DNA of 64,000 bases from Ruminococcus_G sp964621905 (GCA_964621905.1 CAZUNG010000011.1:1-64000); one strand, 5' to 3'; positions 53,577-62,681 are shown, numbered from the stretch's first letter. Notes: generated by a model from the sequence alone, not told the origin. Numbers and translations are program-made.

Positions 53577-55139
53577 ATGAGAAAGAGAGTAAATCAATTA
53601 GTTGCATTGTCATTGAGCGTGATCATGGCCGGTGCTATGCTGGCAGGATGTGGAAGTGAAGAGAAAGGCGGAACTTCTGATGCAAGCAGTGAGATCAGCA
53701 AGACGGGTGACAGCGGAAAAAATGTGAAGGATACCATAACCCTTGCTATTACCGAGATTCCGACAGTGAATCCTTATGGTGCCAGTAATAAGTGGATTTC
53801 GATTGTGGACAATCTGATTCATGCCAAATTGATCAAGATTGATGCGGATACACAGGAAATTCTTCCCGATCTTGCCACTGAGTGGTCACCAAATGAGGAT
53901 AATACAGTTTGGACGTTTACTCTTCGGGAGGGGGTTAAGTTCCATGATGGAACCGAGTTTACAGCAGACGATGTAAAATTTACATGGGATTACGGCTCTG
54001 TACCCAGCGAAAGTGTAGGTAATCCGTGGACGGCGGATGTATCAGAGGTAAATGTGGTGGACGACTACACGGTGGAATTCGTGTGTGAGGGACCAGTTGC
54101 GGATCTTCCGTCTTACCTATGCTATCCGATTCTTTCTAAGGAGGCCTTTGAAACTATGGATAATGAGGAAACAGCAGCAGCGATTGGTGCAGGTCCGTAT
54201 GTTCTGACGGATAACAATGCAGGGATCAGTTACTCTTATGAAAAATTTGAGGACTATTTCGGAGAACCGGCTGTGACTCCAAACATCGAATGTAAAGTGA
54301 TCAATGATGAAAACAGTATGGAGATGGCTCTTAGATCCGGAGAAATCGATGTGATGAGTATTGAGAGTTCCGAGGTGGCAAAGCAGATTATGGAGGATGA
54401 GGACTATGTGTGCTTTTCAAAATTGACTGCGGATACTATGTATCTTGGAATCAACATGGATCGTGTGACCGACGTGAATATCCGGAAAGCAATAGCCATG
54501 GCGATTAACCGGGAGGAAATTGCAGAGACATTTGGCGATGATATTACAGCTACTGCAGTCTATACCTTATTTGCACCGAGCAGCGAAGGATATGTTGAAA
54601 CAGACATTCCGGAATACGATCCAGAAGGAGCAAAGGCTCTTTTGGAGGAAGCAGGCTATGGAGAGGGCTTAAAGTTGGTATTTTGCCATATTGACGGACA
54701 TTCTGTTGCGGCTGAGGTTATTCAGGCACAGCTGGGAGAGATCGGAATTGAAGTGGAACTGACTGCGCGATCCGGATCCGGCTATAGCCAGACTTTGAAA
54801 GATGAAGGAAACTATGATCTGTATATGAATACAACCACGGATTTCGGAGGTGTATTGGGGTATTGGAACAAACAGCTGATGCCGGGTGTATTTCTGAATT
54901 GTATGAATTACGAGAATCCGGAGATGACGGCTCTTCATGATCGGGCACAGAAAGCTGATTACGATGAGATGTTGGAGTGCTGGGGTGAGATGCAAAAAAT
55001 CTTTGTGGAGGACTGCCCGGCTGTAGCTGTTATGGGTTTGACTAATTTGTTTGCAGGTGTCAAAGGCTTGGACGGAATCGTGATGGGAAGCTCAAGTCTT
55101 CAGACAGATTTAAGCCATGCGTATATTATTGAAGGTTAA
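53577..55139 (+). CDS. Peptide-binding lipoprotein of an Opp/Dpp-type ABC transporter
   Basis: A 520-residue SBP_bac_5 protein. Signal peptide with lipobox LAGC (C25), then a Ser/Gly/Lys linker and the binding domain (about 55-515; LATEWSPNEDNTVWTFTLREGVKFHDGTEFTADDVKFT). It captures peptides outside the cell and delivers them to the permeases encoded next. It is the first gene after the sigma-54 promoter, AGGAGG precedes the ATG. A gap of 104 bases to the next gene holds a small GTGCA/TGCAC hairpin and may allow higher expression of this subunit. The peptide specificity is unknown. Confidence 0.93.
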   Translation: MRKRVNQLVALSLSVIMAGAMLAGCGSEEKGGTSDASSEISKTGDSGKNVKDTITLAITEIPTVNPYGASNKWISIVDNLIHAKLIKIDADTQEILPDLATEWSPNEDNTVWTFTLREGVKFHDGTEFTADDVKFTWDYGSVPSESVGNPWTADVSEVNVVDDYTVEFVCEGPVADLPSYLCYPILSKEAFETMDNEETAAAIGAGPYVLTDNNAGISYSYEKFEDYFGEPAVTPNIECKVINDENSMEMALRSGEIDVMSIESSEVAKQIMEDEDYVCFSKLTADTMYLGINMDRVTDVNIRKAIAMAINREEIAETFGDDITATAVYTLFAPSSEGYVETDIPEYDPEGAKALLEEAGYGEGLKLVFCHIDGHSVAAEVIQAQLGEIGIEVELTARSGSGYSQTLKDEGNYDLYMNTTTDFGGVLGYWNKQLMPGVFLNCMNYENPEMTALHDRAQKADYDEMLECWGEMQKIFVEDCPAVAVMGLTNLFAGVKGLDGIVMGSSSLQTDLSHAYIIEG

Positions 55140-55243
55140 TCGGAGGTCGGATTTTTGGAAGCTTTCTATAAGAAAAGTACTCTGTGCAGGATTCTTGTTG
55201 CACGATTCTGTGAAAATGTTTGATTACAGCATGGGAGGATAAG

Positions 55244-56173
55244 ATGTTTCGTTATTTTATCAAAAGAATTTTATGGGTGATTCCTACTGTTTTACTGGTA
55301 TCTATGCTGGTTTATTTTGCCATGGACCTGACACCTGGGGACCCAGCGGTTACCAAGCTTGGCGACAGTGCGACTGAAGAACAATATGAAGCGATGAGGG
55401 AAAGTCTGGGGCTCAATGACCCGTTGATTATAAGATATGTAAAATATATAGGAAATGTGCTGAAAGGTGATATGGGAACCAGCTTAAGCGGCAATAAGCC
55501 TGTTTGGGATGAGATTATAAAAAGACTCTGGAATACCATTTATCTGGCGTTTGCGTCTGTTGTTGTGGCGGTGACGATCTCTCTCCCTTTAGGTATACTT
55601 GCAGCGCTGAGGCAAAACACATGGATCGATACTTTTTCATCGATAATATCCTTCATTGGTATGGCTATTCCCAATTTTTGGCTGGGTATACTGCTGATTA
55701 TGCTCTTTTCTGTGAAACTTGGGTGGCTTCCCAGTATGGGCAATAACAGCTGGAACAGTATTATACTGCCTGCAATCACCGTGGGGACGGGCTGTATGGC
55801 ATCCCTTACGAGAACCGTAAGGGCGGCTATGCTGGACGTAATCCGGCAGGATTATCTAAGAACAGCCGCTTCCAAGGGAATCGGAAAAAGAGCCGTGATC
55901 TTAAAGCATGCCCTGAAGAATGCCATGATTCCCATTGTGACAATTATTGGAACCAACATGGCCGGACTTTTAGCCGGAGCAATGGTGACGGAGACCGTAT
56001 TTTCTTGGCCGGGACTTGGATATCTGACGGTACAGGCGGTGTTGACCGGAGATTATAATATGGTTACTGGCTGTATCATCGTTACGGCTGTTATGATGTC
56101 TTTGGTTCTGGTAATTGTAGATGTGATCTATGGGTTTGTGGATCCGAGAATTAAAGCACAATATGCAAAGTGA
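55244..56173 (+). CDS. Peptide ABC transporter permease, OppB/DppB type
   Basis: A 309-residue BPD_transp_1 permease with six membrane helices and the family N-terminus RYFIKRILWVIPTVLLVSM, MDLTPGDPA. The EAA-type loop that contacts the ATPases is LRTAASKGIGKRAVILKHALKNA. The frame is open to a TTG at 55220; ATG 55244 has GGGAGG upstream and gives the usual N-terminus. Confidence 0.94.
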   Translation: MFRYFIKRILWVIPTVLLVSMLVYFAMDLTPGDPAVTKLGDSATEEQYEAMRESLGLNDPLIIRYVKYIGNVLKGDMGTSLSGNKPVWDEIIKRLWNTIYLAFASVVVAVTISLPLGILAALRQNTWIDTFSSIISFIGMAIPNFWLGILLIMLFSVKLGWLPSMGNNSWNSIILPAITVGTGCMASLTRTVRAAMLDVIRQDYLRTAASKGIGKRAVILKHALKNAMIPIVTIIGTNMAGLLAGAMVTETVFSWPGLGYLTVQAVLTGDYNMVTGCIIVTAVMMSLVLVIVDVIYGFVDPRIKAQYAK

Positions 56174-56182
56174 GGTGAAAAT

Positions 56183-57076
56183 ATGAGCAAAGCAGAAAAA
56201 AAAGAGAACATACATATGGAATCTCTGCGTCAGAGCAAGACGAAAGAAGTATGGCATCAGTTCACAAAAAATAAAGGGGCAGTGATTGCGCTGATCTTGC
56301 TGACGCTTATCATTCTTATTGCATTGTTCTCTGGTCTGATCTGGGACTATGAGGATGTGGTAATTAAGCAGAATATATCAGAAAAACTTCAAAGGCCCTC
56401 TCTGCAATACCCCTTTGGGACGGACCATGTAGGACGGGATATGCTGGCTCGAATTGGATATGGCACTAGATACTCTTTAATCATTGCAGTTACCTCGGTG
56501 TTGATTTCTTTGCTTGCTGGCGGTACTGTGGGGGCTATCGCCGGATATTATGGAGGGAAAGCGGAGACTGTCATTATGCGTATCACGGATATGTGCACGA
56601 TGATCCCCAATGCCCTAATGGCCATAGCAATTATTGCGATCCTTGGAATCAAAACGTCTAATCTGGTGATTGCCCTGGGGATCAGTAATATTCCTATTTT
56701 TACAAGGATTACGAGAGCTTCCGTCATGATGGTGCGGAATAACGAATATATGGAAGCGTCCCGCGCGATTGGTGCCTCTAATCTGTATACGCTGTTCCGC
56801 CATGCCTTGCCCAACAGTATGTCCCAGATTTTTGTACAGGCTACTCTGCAGATCGGAAATTGTATTATTTCCGCCTCCGCCTTAAGCTTTCTTGGCGTAG
56901 GAGTTCCGGTTCCTACGCCCGAGTGGGGTGCCTTATTATCTATGGGAAGAAAATACATACAAAGCGCACCTTATCTAACACTGTTTCCTGGACTTGCCAT
57001 CTTTGTTACGGTGATGCTGATTAATTTGGTAGGAGATGGTCTCAGGGATGCCCTGGATCCTAAATTAAAGAGATGA
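56183..57076 (+). CDS. Peptide ABC transporter permease, OppC/DppC type
   Basis: A 297-residue permease with the OppC N-terminal soluble segment, first helix at about 34-55, FGTDHVGRDMLARIGYGTRYSL and the EAA-type loop ASRAIGASNLYTLFRHALPN. It forms the transmembrane channel with the OppB-type protein encoded nine bases upstream. Confidence 0.94.
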   Translation: MSKAEKKENIHMESLRQSKTKEVWHQFTKNKGAVIALILLTLIILIALFSGLIWDYEDVVIKQNISEKLQRPSLQYPFGTDHVGRDMLARIGYGTRYSLIIAVTSVLISLLAGGTVGAIAGYYGGKAETVIMRITDMCTMIPNALMAIAIIAILGIKTSNLVIALGISNIPIFTRITRASVMMVRNNEYMEASRAIGASNLYTLFRHALPNSMSQIFVQATLQIGNCIISASALSFLGVGVPVPTPEWGALLSMGRKYIQSAPYLTLFPGLAIFVTVMLINLVGDGLRDALDPKLKR

Positions 57077-57087
57077 GGTAAAATGTT

Positions 57088-58083
57088 ATGGTTGAAAATC
57101 AATATGTACTTGAGGTTAAGAACCTGGTAATACATTATGAGACGGATGAAGCCGATGTGGCGGCAGTGAACGGTGTAGATCTTGCGCTGGAGCCCCGAAA
57201 GACCCTGGGATTGGTGGGAGAGACCGGTGCCGGTAAGACATCTACAGCTCTTGCCTTTTTGGGGCTGGTACCTGATCCTCCCGGTGTGATCCGGGATGGG
57301 GTGATTAAGGTAAACGGAAAAGAAATCAATAAAATGAGTCCCAAAGAGATGGATAATATTCTGGGTAAAGAGATTGCCATGATCTTTCAGGATCCCATGA
57401 CGGCATTGAACCCGGTGATGACGGTAGGGGAACAGATTGCGGAGACGATCATTCGGCATGAGAGAATGGGAAAGAAGGAAGCCTTTCAGAAGGCGGGGGA
57501 GATGCTGGAGACTGTAGGGATCGATAAAAGCAGAGCGGGGGAGTATCCTCATCAGTTTTCAGGCGGTATGCGTCAGCGTGTGGTAATCGCCATTGCACTG
57601 GCCTGTCACCCTTCAATTCTGATCGCGGATGAGCCAACCACAGCCCTGGACGTGACAATTCAGGCCCAGGTACTGGATTTAATGAAAGGATTAAAGCAAA
57701 ATTATCAGACGGCTATGCTTCTAATTACCCATGATTTGGGGGTAGTGGCAGAGATCTGTGATGAGGTGGCTGTAATGTATGCGGGAAAAATTGTGGAGAA
57801 AGGCAGCCTGCAGGATGTATTTGAACATACGCTGCATCCCTATACGGAAGGACTTTTTACCTCGCTGCCTAATATTAAGGAGCGGGTGTCAAGGCTTGTG
57901 CCGATTAAAGGTATCATGCCGGATCCGTCAAAACTGCCCAAGGGCTGTGCTTTTGCTCCACGCTGTCCCTATGCATTCGCGGATTGCAAAAAAAGGCAGC
58001 CAAAATGGCATCAGCTCAGTAAAACACACGGAGTTTTCTGCAGTGCCTACGATCATACAGAATTTCATATTAACAGGAGGTAA
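57088..58083 (+). CDS. Peptide ABC transporter ATPase, OppD/DppD type
   Basis: A 331-residue ATPase: Walker A GETGAGKTS, signature FSGGMRQRV, Walker B LIADEPTTALD, switch LITHDLG. The C-terminal oligopeptide extension (about 235-320) has the Cys-rich segment GCAFAPRCPYAFADCKKRQP, typical of the OppD/DppD group, where it may hold an iron-sulfur cluster. Confidence 0.94.
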   Translation: MVENQYVLEVKNLVIHYETDEADVAAVNGVDLALEPRKTLGLVGETGAGKTSTALAFLGLVPDPPGVIRDGVIKVNGKEINKMSPKEMDNILGKEIAMIFQDPMTALNPVMTVGEQIAETIIRHERMGKKEAFQKAGEMLETVGIDKSRAGEYPHQFSGGMRQRVVIAIALACHPSILIADEPTTALDVTIQAQVLDLMKGLKQNYQTAMLLITHDLGVVAEICDEVAVMYAGKIVEKGSLQDVFEHTLHPYTEGLFTSLPNIKERVSRLVPIKGIMPDPSKLPKGCAFAPRCPYAFADCKKRQPKWHQLSKTHGVFCSAYDHTEFHINRR

Positions 58084-58085
58084 CT

Positions 58086-59042
58086 ATGGCGGATACCATA
58101 CTTCAGGTAAAAAACCTGAAAAAATATTTTCATACAAAGAAGGGAAGTCTTCATGCGGTAGACGGAGTCAGCTTCTCTATTGAACGGGGAAAAACTCTGG
58201 GGATCGTAGGGGAATCTGGTTGTGGCAAATCCACAGTCGGTCGAAGTCTTCTGCGCCTTATTGAACCCACATCCGGAGAGGTCCTTTTTAAAGGAGAGGA
58301 TCTTACGAAATTTGACCGAAAGAAGATGCGAAATCTTCGCAAAGAGATGCAGATTATCTTTCAGGATCCCCTGGCATCGCTGAACCCTCGTAAAACAATA
58401 AGTCAGTCTATTCAGGAGCCCTTGGTTTTAAACCATCTGACCTCTGGCAAAGGCGAGACGGAAGCCAGAATTCTGGAGCTGATGAAGATGGTAGGGTTGG
58501 ATGAACGTTTGTATAATTCTTATCCTCATGAGCTGGATGGCGGCAGGTGCCAGAGGATCGGGATTGCCCGAGCTCTGGCTATGAACCCCAAGTTTATTCT
58601 CTGTGATGAACCAGTTTCCGCCCTGGATGTGTCTATACAGGCGCAGATACTGAATCTTTTGAAAGATCTGCAGGAACAGCTGAGGCTTACCTACATCTTT
58701 ATCACCCACGATCTGTCGGTGGTTCATTTCTTTGCGGATGACATCATGGTAATGTATCTCGGGCAGATAGTGGAAATGGCTCCGGCAGAGAAGCTTTTTA
58801 CCAATCCTGTTCACCCCTATACGAAAGCTCTGCTTTCTGCCATACCTGTACCGGAGATTCAGGATCGAAGGGAAAGGATTCTTTTGAAAGGAGAGATTAC
58901 CTCTCCTGTTAATCCTCCGGAAGAGTGCCGGTTTGCCAAAAGATGCAAAAACGTTTGTGCAAAGTGCAAGAAGGCGGTACCGGAACTGAAAGAGGTGTCT
59001 CCGGGACACTTGGTGGCCTGCTGCCTGATGGATGCTGTATAG
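58086..59042 (+). CDS. Peptide ABC transporter ATPase, OppF/DppF type
   Basis: A 318-residue ATPase paired with the OppD-type protein. Walker A is GESGCGKST, Walker B FILCDEPVSALD, switch FITHDLS. The ABC signature is unusual: ELDGGRCQRIG instead of the common LSGGQRQR, with Asp for Ser and Cys for Arg. The C-terminal extension again has a Cys cluster (CRFAKRCKNVCAKCKK). The start follows the OppD-type stop by two bases, with AGGAGG in the end of that gene. Confidence 0.93.
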   Translation: MADTILQVKNLKKYFHTKKGSLHAVDGVSFSIERGKTLGIVGESGCGKSTVGRSLLRLIEPTSGEVLFKGEDLTKFDRKKMRNLRKEMQIIFQDPLASLNPRKTISQSIQEPLVLNHLTSGKGETEARILELMKMVGLDERLYNSYPHELDGGRCQRIGIARALAMNPKFILCDEPVSALDVSIQAQILNLLKDLQEQLRLTYIFITHDLSVVHFFADDIMVMYLGQIVEMAPAEKLFTNPVHPYTKALLSAIPVPEIQDRRERILLKGEITSPVNPPEECRFAKRCKNVCAKCKKAVPELKEVSPGHLVACCLMDAV

Positions 59043-59090
59043 ATATTTTTGGACCGATTATAGATAGAATAACAAGGAAGGAGTGTTGAG

Positions 59091-59774
59091 ATGAAGATAT
59101 TATTTGTGGGCAATAGTTTTACTTTTTATCATGATATGCCTCTTTTAGTGGAGCAAATTTCAGAGCAGATAGGTATCTGCATAAAAACAGATCAGGTTAC
59201 CTATGGAGGGTATCACCTGAAGCAGTATCTGGATGAGACCGAGGAGGCCGCACAGATTCTGTCGGATAAGCTGTCCAGGGAGAAGTGGGATTTTATCGTG
59301 CTGCAGGAACAGAGCAATACACCCTGTCTGTGCAGGGAAGAATTTCAGGAATCTGCAGTAAAACTATCTAAAAAAATTCGTGAAAATGGAGCGGTACCCG
59401 TATTTTACCAGACCTGGAGTTACCGGGATCACTCAGATATGCTGGAACTTATCAATATGGGACATGAGGAATTTTTCCTTGGTCTGAAAGATTCCTATGA
59501 GGAGGCGGCCCATAACGCAGAAGGCTTGCTGGTTCCGGTAGGTGATGCTTTTTTTGCGGCAGAGAAAGGCAATCCGGATATCGATCTGATGGAGGAAGAT
59601 AACTATCATCCAAGTCTTGCGGGAAGTTTTCTTGCGGCCTGTATGTTCTTCTTGAAGTTTACAGGACAGGAAAAGCTGCCTGAGTATGTGCCGGAAGGTC
59701 TTAATAAGGAGACTGCGGAAAAATTATCTGCCTATGCTCGTGAAGCTGTGCGGCAGGAGGGGTCTGTTAAATGA
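59091..59774 (+). CDS. SGNH-family hydrolase in the peptide-uptake operon
   Basis: A 227-residue cytoplasmic protein. FVGNSFTFYHDMP carries the nucleophile (S9) of the SGNH fold, LQEQSNTP lies in the oxyanion region, and DNYHPS supplies the Asp-His pair near the end. SGNH enzymes remove acyl or acetyl groups from esters and sometimes amides. No signal peptide, so it would act on material already imported by the transporter encoded upstream. AAGGAAGGAG precedes the ATG. The natural substrate is unknown. Confidence 0.82.
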   Translation: MKILFVGNSFTFYHDMPLLVEQISEQIGICIKTDQVTYGGYHLKQYLDETEEAAQILSDKLSREKWDFIVLQEQSNTPCLCREEFQESAVKLSKKIRENGAVPVFYQTWSYRDHSDMLELINMGHEEFFLGLKDSYEEAAHNAEGLLVPVGDAFFAAEKGNPDIDLMEEDNYHPSLAGSFLAACMFFLKFTGQEKLPEYVPEGLNKETAEKLSAYAREAVRQEGSVK

Positions 59775-59806
59775 CCTCTCATTACTATGAAAGGGGAAGA
59801 TAAGAA

Positions 59807-60949
59807 ATGGAGTGTTATAGAAAAGAACTGCAGGAATACATTAAAAATAGAAAGGAAGAGACGCTTAATCTCTTGAAGGATCTGTGTGGGATACCGGCTC
59901 CCAGCCACCACGAAGATGAGCGAGCGGAGTATATTCGGCAATGGCTGGAGGATCACGGGGCAGAGCAGGTTTTTATAGACGAAGCAAAGAATGTGATTTA
60001 TCCCTATGCCTGTGTGGAGGGACAGCCCATAGCTCTTTTCGCAGCTCATATGGATACAGTGTTTTCTGATCTCGAACCGATGCCGGTATATGAACAGAAT
60101 GGGAAGCTTTTTTCACCGGGAGTTGGGGATGATACGGCAAATTTGGCGATTATGCTTATGATGGCAGCTTATCTGGCTGAGAAACAACCGGCGGTTTGCT
60201 GCGGGATTGTCATTGCAGCTAATTCCTGTGAGGAGGGGCTGGGAAATTTAAAGGGATCGAAGGCACTGGTGGAGCGCTACAGGGACAGAATGATACAGAT
60301 GATATCTTTTGACACATACGCTGATCGGGTTTGCAACAAAGCTGTGGGTTCAAGTCGTTATAAAGTGGAGGTTTTGACGGAGGGCGGTCATTCTTATGAA
60401 GACTTCGGTCATGCTAATGCAATCAAGAAGATGACCGAGATACTGAACAGTCTTTATGAGTTTGTACCTGCGGATGACGGAAGCAAGACTACGTATAATG
60501 TGGGAATGATTCGAGGAGGTACCTCTGTGAATACTATTGCCCAGCAGGCAGAAATGTTTTTTGAATTCCGATCGGATGAAAAAAAAGATTTGGATGATGC
60601 CAATACTTATTTAGAAAAAGTGATTAATGAATTTAGGGCGAAGGGGCTGGAGATCCGGTGCAGCCTTTTGGGAAGCCGCCCATGTGGCAGCCGGGATTTG
60701 AGATCCCCAAAACAGAAGGAGCTGGAAGAGGAGTGCAGACAGATTTTAGAAAAATGGAGCCAGAAAAAGATCACCTTTGCGGCAGGATCCACGGATTGCA
60801 ATATTCCATTTTCACTGGGAATACCTGCCGCCACTGTAGGACTGATTCTGGGGGGAGGAGCCCATACCAGAGAAGAGTGGGTGGATATTTCAAGCATCCC
60901 CACAGGACTTGGAATCGCAGCTGATATTATAGGCAGACTGCTCTTGTGA
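59807..60949 (+). CDS. M20-family metallopeptidase in the peptide-uptake operon
   Basis: A 380-residue dizinc peptidase or deacylase without signal peptide. The metal sites are visible: AAHMDTVF, GVGDDTANLA, ANSCEEGLGN (catalytic Glu and ligand), SFDTYADR and GGGAHTREEW near the end. The dimerisation insert is about 185-295. The family includes peptidase T, carboxypeptidases, dipeptidases and N-acyl-amino-acid deacylases. Position as the last gene of a peptide transporter operon indicates that it cleaves the imported compound. Confidence 0.9.
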   Translation: MECYRKELQEYIKNRKEETLNLLKDLCGIPAPSHHEDERAEYIRQWLEDHGAEQVFIDEAKNVIYPYACVEGQPIALFAAHMDTVFSDLEPMPVYEQNGKLFSPGVGDDTANLAIMLMMAAYLAEKQPAVCCGIVIAANSCEEGLGNLKGSKALVERYRDRMIQMISFDTYADRVCNKAVGSSRYKVEVLTEGGHSYEDFGHANAIKKMTEILNSLYEFVPADDGSKTTYNVGMIRGGTSVNTIAQQAEMFFEFRSDEKKDLDDANTYLEKVINEFRAKGLEIRCSLLGSRPCGSRDLRSPKQKELEEECRQILEKWSQKKITFAAGSTDCNIPFSLGIPAATVGLILGGGAHTREEWVDISSIPTGLGIAADIIGRLLL

Positions 60950-61072
60950 AAAGGGGAATTTGAAAAGTGTGAGGAGCAGTCAGAGCTGGTGGGAACCGAA
61001 ACTTAAAGAGTTATTATTAAAAAATCTTATATTTATTTTAATGGCAGAAATATAGAAATAACAGGAAAATAC
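60950..61072. other. Intergenic end of the sigma-54 operon
   Basis: No gene and no clear terminator are visible in these 123 bases. The sequence becomes AT-rich before the next promoter. Confidence 0.5.
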
Positions 61073-61102
61073 TTGACAAAACGGTGATTTTCATGGTATA
61101 TT
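61073..61102 (+). promoter_or_regulatory. Sigma-A promoter of the rpmG-secE-nusG-rplK-rplA operon
   Basis: TTGACA, 18-base spacer, TATATT, about 90 bases before rpmG. Confidence 0.8.
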
Positions 61103-61188
61103 CATGTAACGACATGGAAGTAGGTCTTTTTTTTATGTCTAAAAAATGGCCGTCGTAAAACGCAAAAGAACACATGGAGGTGGAAGTC

Positions 61189-61338
61189 GTGCGCGTAAAA
61201 ATCACATTGGCATGTACAGAATGTAAGCAGCGTAATTACAACATGACAAAAGAAAAAAAGAACCATCCTGAAAGAATGGAGACCAAGAAGTACTGTAAGT
61301 TCTGTAAAGCACACACAATGCACAAAGAGACCAAGTAA
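61189..61338 (+). CDS. rpmG: Ribosomal protein L33
   Basis: A 49-residue large-subunit protein with GTG start and GGAGGTG six bases upstream. It begins MRVKITLACTECKQRNY and has two CxxC pairs (CTEC and CKFC), the zinc-binding form of L33. The tail is KAHTMHKETK. It is the first gene in front of secE and nusG, the common clostridial order. Confidence 0.95.
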   Translation: MRVKITLACTECKQRNYNMTKEKKNHPERMETKKYCKFCKAHTMHKETK

Positions 61339-61356
61339 TTGGCAAGAGGTGAGAGA

Positions 61357-61554
61357 ATGGCAGAATCTGGAAAGGCTCAGAAAAGGAGCTGGTTCAAAGG
61401 ACTTAAGTCTGAATTTAAAAAGATCATCTGGACCGATAAGACGACACTTGGAAAACAAATGGCAGCGGTTGTGTCCATTACAGTTGTCCTTGGAGTTATT
61501 ATCGTGATTTTGGACAGTCTCGTACTGCAGTTTATGAATCTGGTGATTAAATAA
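61357..61554 (+). CDS. secE: Preprotein translocase subunit SecE
   Basis: A 65-residue single-span membrane protein of the Sec channel. A basic amphipathic N-terminal half (WFKGLKSEFKKIIWTDK) precedes one membrane helix at about 35-57. The frame is open to a TTG at 61339; ATG 61357 with AGAGGTGAG upstream is preferred. Confidence 0.94.
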   Translation: MAESGKAQKRSWFKGLKSEFKKIIWTDKTTLGKQMAAVVSITVVLGVIIVILDSLVLQFMNLVIK

Positions 61555-61570
61555 GGACAAGGGTGGTTAA

Positions 61571-62086
61571 ATGTCAGAAGCAAACTGGTATGTAGTTCAT
61601 ACGTATTCGGGCTACGAAAACAAAGTGAAGGCCAATATTGAAAAAACAATTGAAAACCGTCACCTGGAAGATCAGATTCTGGAAGTTCGTGTTCCCATGC
61701 AGGATGTTGTGGAAATGAAGAACGGCGCCAAGAAACAGGTGCAGAAGAAAATGTTTCCCGGCTATGTTCTGCTGAATATGGTCATGAACGATGACACATG
61801 GTATGTTGTGAGAAACACCCGCGGTGTCACAGGATTTGTCGGTCCGGGATCCAAACCGGTACCGCTGACAGAGGAAGAGATGAAGCCACTGGGGATTCAG
61901 GCGGAGAACGTCATAGTCGATTTCGAAGAAGGAGACAGTGTTGTTGTCACTGGAGGTGCCTGGAAAGATACGACAGGTATGATCCAGAGCATCAATCCAC
62001 AGAAGCAGGTTGTGACGATCAATGTTGAGTTGTTTGGCCGCGAAACGCCGGTAGAAATCAGTTTCGCAGAAGTTAAGAAAATGTAA
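61571..62086 (+). CDS. nusG: Transcription termination/antitermination factor NusG
   Basis: A 171-residue NusG. The NGN domain (1-115) begins WYVVHTYSGYENKVKANIE and includes KMFPGYVLLNM and VRNTRGVTGFVG. The KOW domain (about 118-171) shows GDSVVVTGGAWKDTTGMI. Couples RNA polymerase to ribosomes or modulates pausing. It starts 16 bases after secE. Confidence 0.96.
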   Translation: MSEANWYVVHTYSGYENKVKANIEKTIENRHLEDQILEVRVPMQDVVEMKNGAKKQVQKKMFPGYVLLNMVMNDDTWYVVRNTRGVTGFVGPGSKPVPLTEEEMKPLGIQAENVIVDFEEGDSVVVTGGAWKDTTGMIQSINPQKQVVTINVELFGRETPVEISFAEVKKM

Positions 62087-62115
62087 CAGAAAAAAGAGTC
62101 GGTTTTTTTCGGCTC

Positions 62116-62143
62116 GTGGGAGGGAAATCCCCGTAATTACCAC
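62116..62143 (+). promoter_or_regulatory. L1-type mRNA autoregulatory element upstream of rplK
   Basis: GTGGGAGGG, a short loop, CCC, then ATTACCAC: a GTGG/CCAC and GGG/CCC helix with an internal loop. It resembles the ribosomal protein L1 target on 23S rRNA and known L1 mRNA leaders. A near-identical copy lies at 62639-62666. Confidence 0.7.
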
Positions 62144-62162
62144 ATTATAGGAGGTGCCAAAG

Positions 62163-62588
62163 ATGGCAAAGAAAGTAGAAGGTTATATCAAATTACAGAT
62201 TCCTGCTGGTAAAGCAACACCAGCACCACCAGTTGGTCCTGCACTTGGACAGCATGGTGTAAATATCGTACAGTTCACAAAAGAATTTAATGCCAGAACA
62301 GCTGACAAAGGCGATCTGCTGATCCCTGTTGTTATCACTGTGTATGCTGACAGAAGTTTCAGCTTCATTACAAAAACTCCGCCGGCAGCGGTTCTGCTGA
62401 AAAAGGCCTGCAACATTAAATCTGGTTCCGGTGTGCCGAACAAGACAAAAGTTGCTACAATTTCCAAAGCGAAAATCCAGGAAATTGCAGAGATGAAGAT
62501 GCCAGACTTAAATGCAGGAACTGTTGAAGCAGCGATGAGCATGATCGAAGGAACTGCAAGAAGTATGGGAATCACTGTTGAGGAGTAA
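62163..62588 (+). CDS. rplK: Ribosomal protein L11
   Basis: A 141-residue protein of the GTPase-associated centre. It begins MAKKVEGYIKLQIPAGKA and contains PPVGPALGQHGVNI and the C-terminal RNA-binding part with GTARSMGI. ATG 62163 has GGAGGTG upstream and gives the standard length; a GTG at 62154 would add three residues. Confidence 0.97.
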   Translation: MAKKVEGYIKLQIPAGKATPAPPVGPALGQHGVNIVQFTKEFNARTADKGDLLIPVVITVYADRSFSFITKTPPAAVLLKKACNIKSGSGVPNKTKVATISKAKIQEIAEMKMPDLNAGTVEAAMSMIEGTARSMGITVEE

Positions 62589-62638
62589 TGCTTGAACGTT
62601 TGTTTAGGCAGGCTTCCATTGAAACTGACAAACAATAA

Positions 62639-62666
62639 GTGGGAGGGAAAAACCCGCAATTACCAC
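62639..62666 (+). promoter_or_regulatory. L1-type mRNA autoregulatory element upstream of rplA
   Basis: Second copy of the 28-base element: GTGGGAGGG, A-rich loop, CCC, ATTACCAC. It differs from the first copy mainly in the loop. It ends just before the AGGAGG of rplA. Confidence 0.7.
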
Positions 62667-62681
62667 AGGAGGTTATTTTAA

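Noticed and set aside
60986..61002. T-box-like sequence GGTGGGAACCG
   Set aside because: It lacks the GGGTGGNACCGCG form, no terminator/antiterminator follows, and the downstream genes are not synthetase or amino acid genes.
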